DNA of 64,000 nucleotides from Candidatus Binatia bacterium (GTDB taxonomy: Bacteria; Desulfobacterota; Binatia; HRBIN30): positions 62,001 through 126,000 of the forward strand of contig JAKLJW010000002.1 of the NCBI GenBank assembly GCA_023150935.1, read 5' to 3'. A model generated the notes under the pieces. It made no database searches. It was given only the letters and a program-made list of their open reading frames with translations, and had not been told where the DNA came from. The position numbers and the translations under genes were made by a program. Every line of letters begins with the position of its first letter. The stretch's first letter is position 1. Below, piece by piece: positions 63,571-64,000 of the stretch.

Positions 63571-63599
63571 AGGCTGGCGGGAAACTCCGGGCTGGCAAG

Positions 63600-64000
63600 C
63601 TAGCCCGCTTTACCTTCCGTCAACACGAACTTCTGCACGCGATTGTTCAGCGTGTCGGAGACGTACACGGCACCCTGCGCATCGACAGCCACGCCGATGG
63701 GGCGGTTGAACTCGCCCGGCCCGGTGCCGCTCTTTCCCCATGCCTGCACGAGCTGACCCTTGCCGTAGCGGGCTACCCGGTGCAGGTACGAGTCGCTGAC
63801 GATGACATCGTCGCCTCGCATTGCCAGATACGGCTCGGTGTAGAACTCCTCCCAGCCGTATACGGCGAACTCGCGCAGGAAGGTGCCCTGCCTGTCGAAC
63901 ACCTGGATACGCCGGTTGCCGGTGTCGGCGACGAGAACTTCGCCGGCACCGTTCACCGCGATGCCCACGGGTTCGATCAGCTCGCCGGGCTTGGAGCCCT
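63600..64000 (-). CDS. NHL-repeat protein, partial
   Basis: Reads off the window edge. The 133 visible C-terminal residues form at least two NHL units (VGIAVNGAGEVLVADTGNRRIQVFDRQG and IGVAVDAQGAVYVSDTLNNRVQKF). NHL repeats fold into beta-propellers that bind proteins or ligands, often secreted. The N-terminus and any signal lie outside. The stop at 63600 is 30 bases beyond the glycosyltransferase stop, so the two converge. Confidence 0.85.
   Translation of the reverse strand, partial: GSKPGELIEPVGIAVNGAGEVLVADTGNRRIQVFDRQGTFLREFAVYGWEEFYTEPYLAMRGDDVIVSDSYLHRVARYGKGQLVQAWGKSGTGPGEFNRPIGVAVDAQGAVYVSDTLNNRVQKFVLTEGKAG

Overview
The window is a strongly GC-rich piece of a Gram-negative chromosome. 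It has lipoproteins, an outer-membrane-type protein, a tripartite-type ABC exporter with periplasmic adaptor, Tat, a TonB-like protein and two exosortases. No rRNA, tRNA, CRISPR or phage gene is visible. Secreted proteins carry paired EF-hand/dockerin-like motifs of the VTVDELV type, Pro/Thr linkers, FG-GAP repeats and a Cys/hydrophobic/Arg tail. That set, with multihaem cytochromes and winged-helix/ATPase/TPR regulators, recalls uncultured deltaproteobacterial-type lineages such as Candidatus Binatota or Desulfobacterota relatives. This placement is inference, not a measurement.

Layout. 1-4.5 kb: the end of a histidine kinase, a beta-barrel-like secreted protein, a DUF1269 protein and an octahaem cytochrome c with HEAT and TPR repeats. 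4.6-19.2 kb: a 14.2-kb segment bounded by two inverted, 203/205-identical copies of a 205-bp element. It holds gltX, a UvrD/PcrA helicase, a very large subtilase-like protein with an altered active site, a VOC protein, a secreted FN3/dockerin-like protein, and an exosortase-EpsI-PrsT-type TPR lipoprotein operon. 19.3-27.9 kb: alkaline phosphatase, Hsp20, groES-groEL, DAHP synthase, mtnA and a secretory-lipase-like hydrolase. 27.9-32.4 kb: a MacAB-like exporter operon (ATPase, two FtsX-type permeases, adaptor). 32.5-38.6 kb: a YbaK-type deacylase, a small lipoprotein, a SulP transporter, and a histidine kinase/response regulator pair beside a CpxP/Spy-like protein. 38.7-45.1 kb: an amidase, an MFS transporter overlapping an LssY_C-type lipoprotein, a small membrane protein, a class III aminotransferase and apaG. 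45.2-49.2 kb: a secreted protein with 174-bp tandem Cys-rich repeats, opposite a second, much smaller exosortase and its partner membrane protein. 49.5-56.3 kb: a deaminase, an acyl-CoA dehydrogenase, a nitroreductase, a glycine-zipper lipoprotein, a secreted papain-like protease and an 89-residue protein. 56.4-64 kb: a 1012-residue regulator, cytochrome c, a TonB-like protein, tatA, a zinc-ribbon DUF3426 protein, a glycosyltransferase and a partial NHL-repeat protein.

Themes. The window is rich in envelope and export functions: two different exosortases, an exporter, Tat, and several large modular secreted proteins. Small structured repeats are the other theme. A stem-loop family sharing a CCGAGTAG...CGTATCGAGG core occurs at five sites. 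Two other low-complexity inverted tracts lie between genes. The most unusual items are the inverted 205-bp pair around the exosortase segment, one copy of which supplies the stop codon of the TPR lipoprotein gene, and the subtilase-like giant whose catalytic Ser and oxyanion Asn positions are changed.
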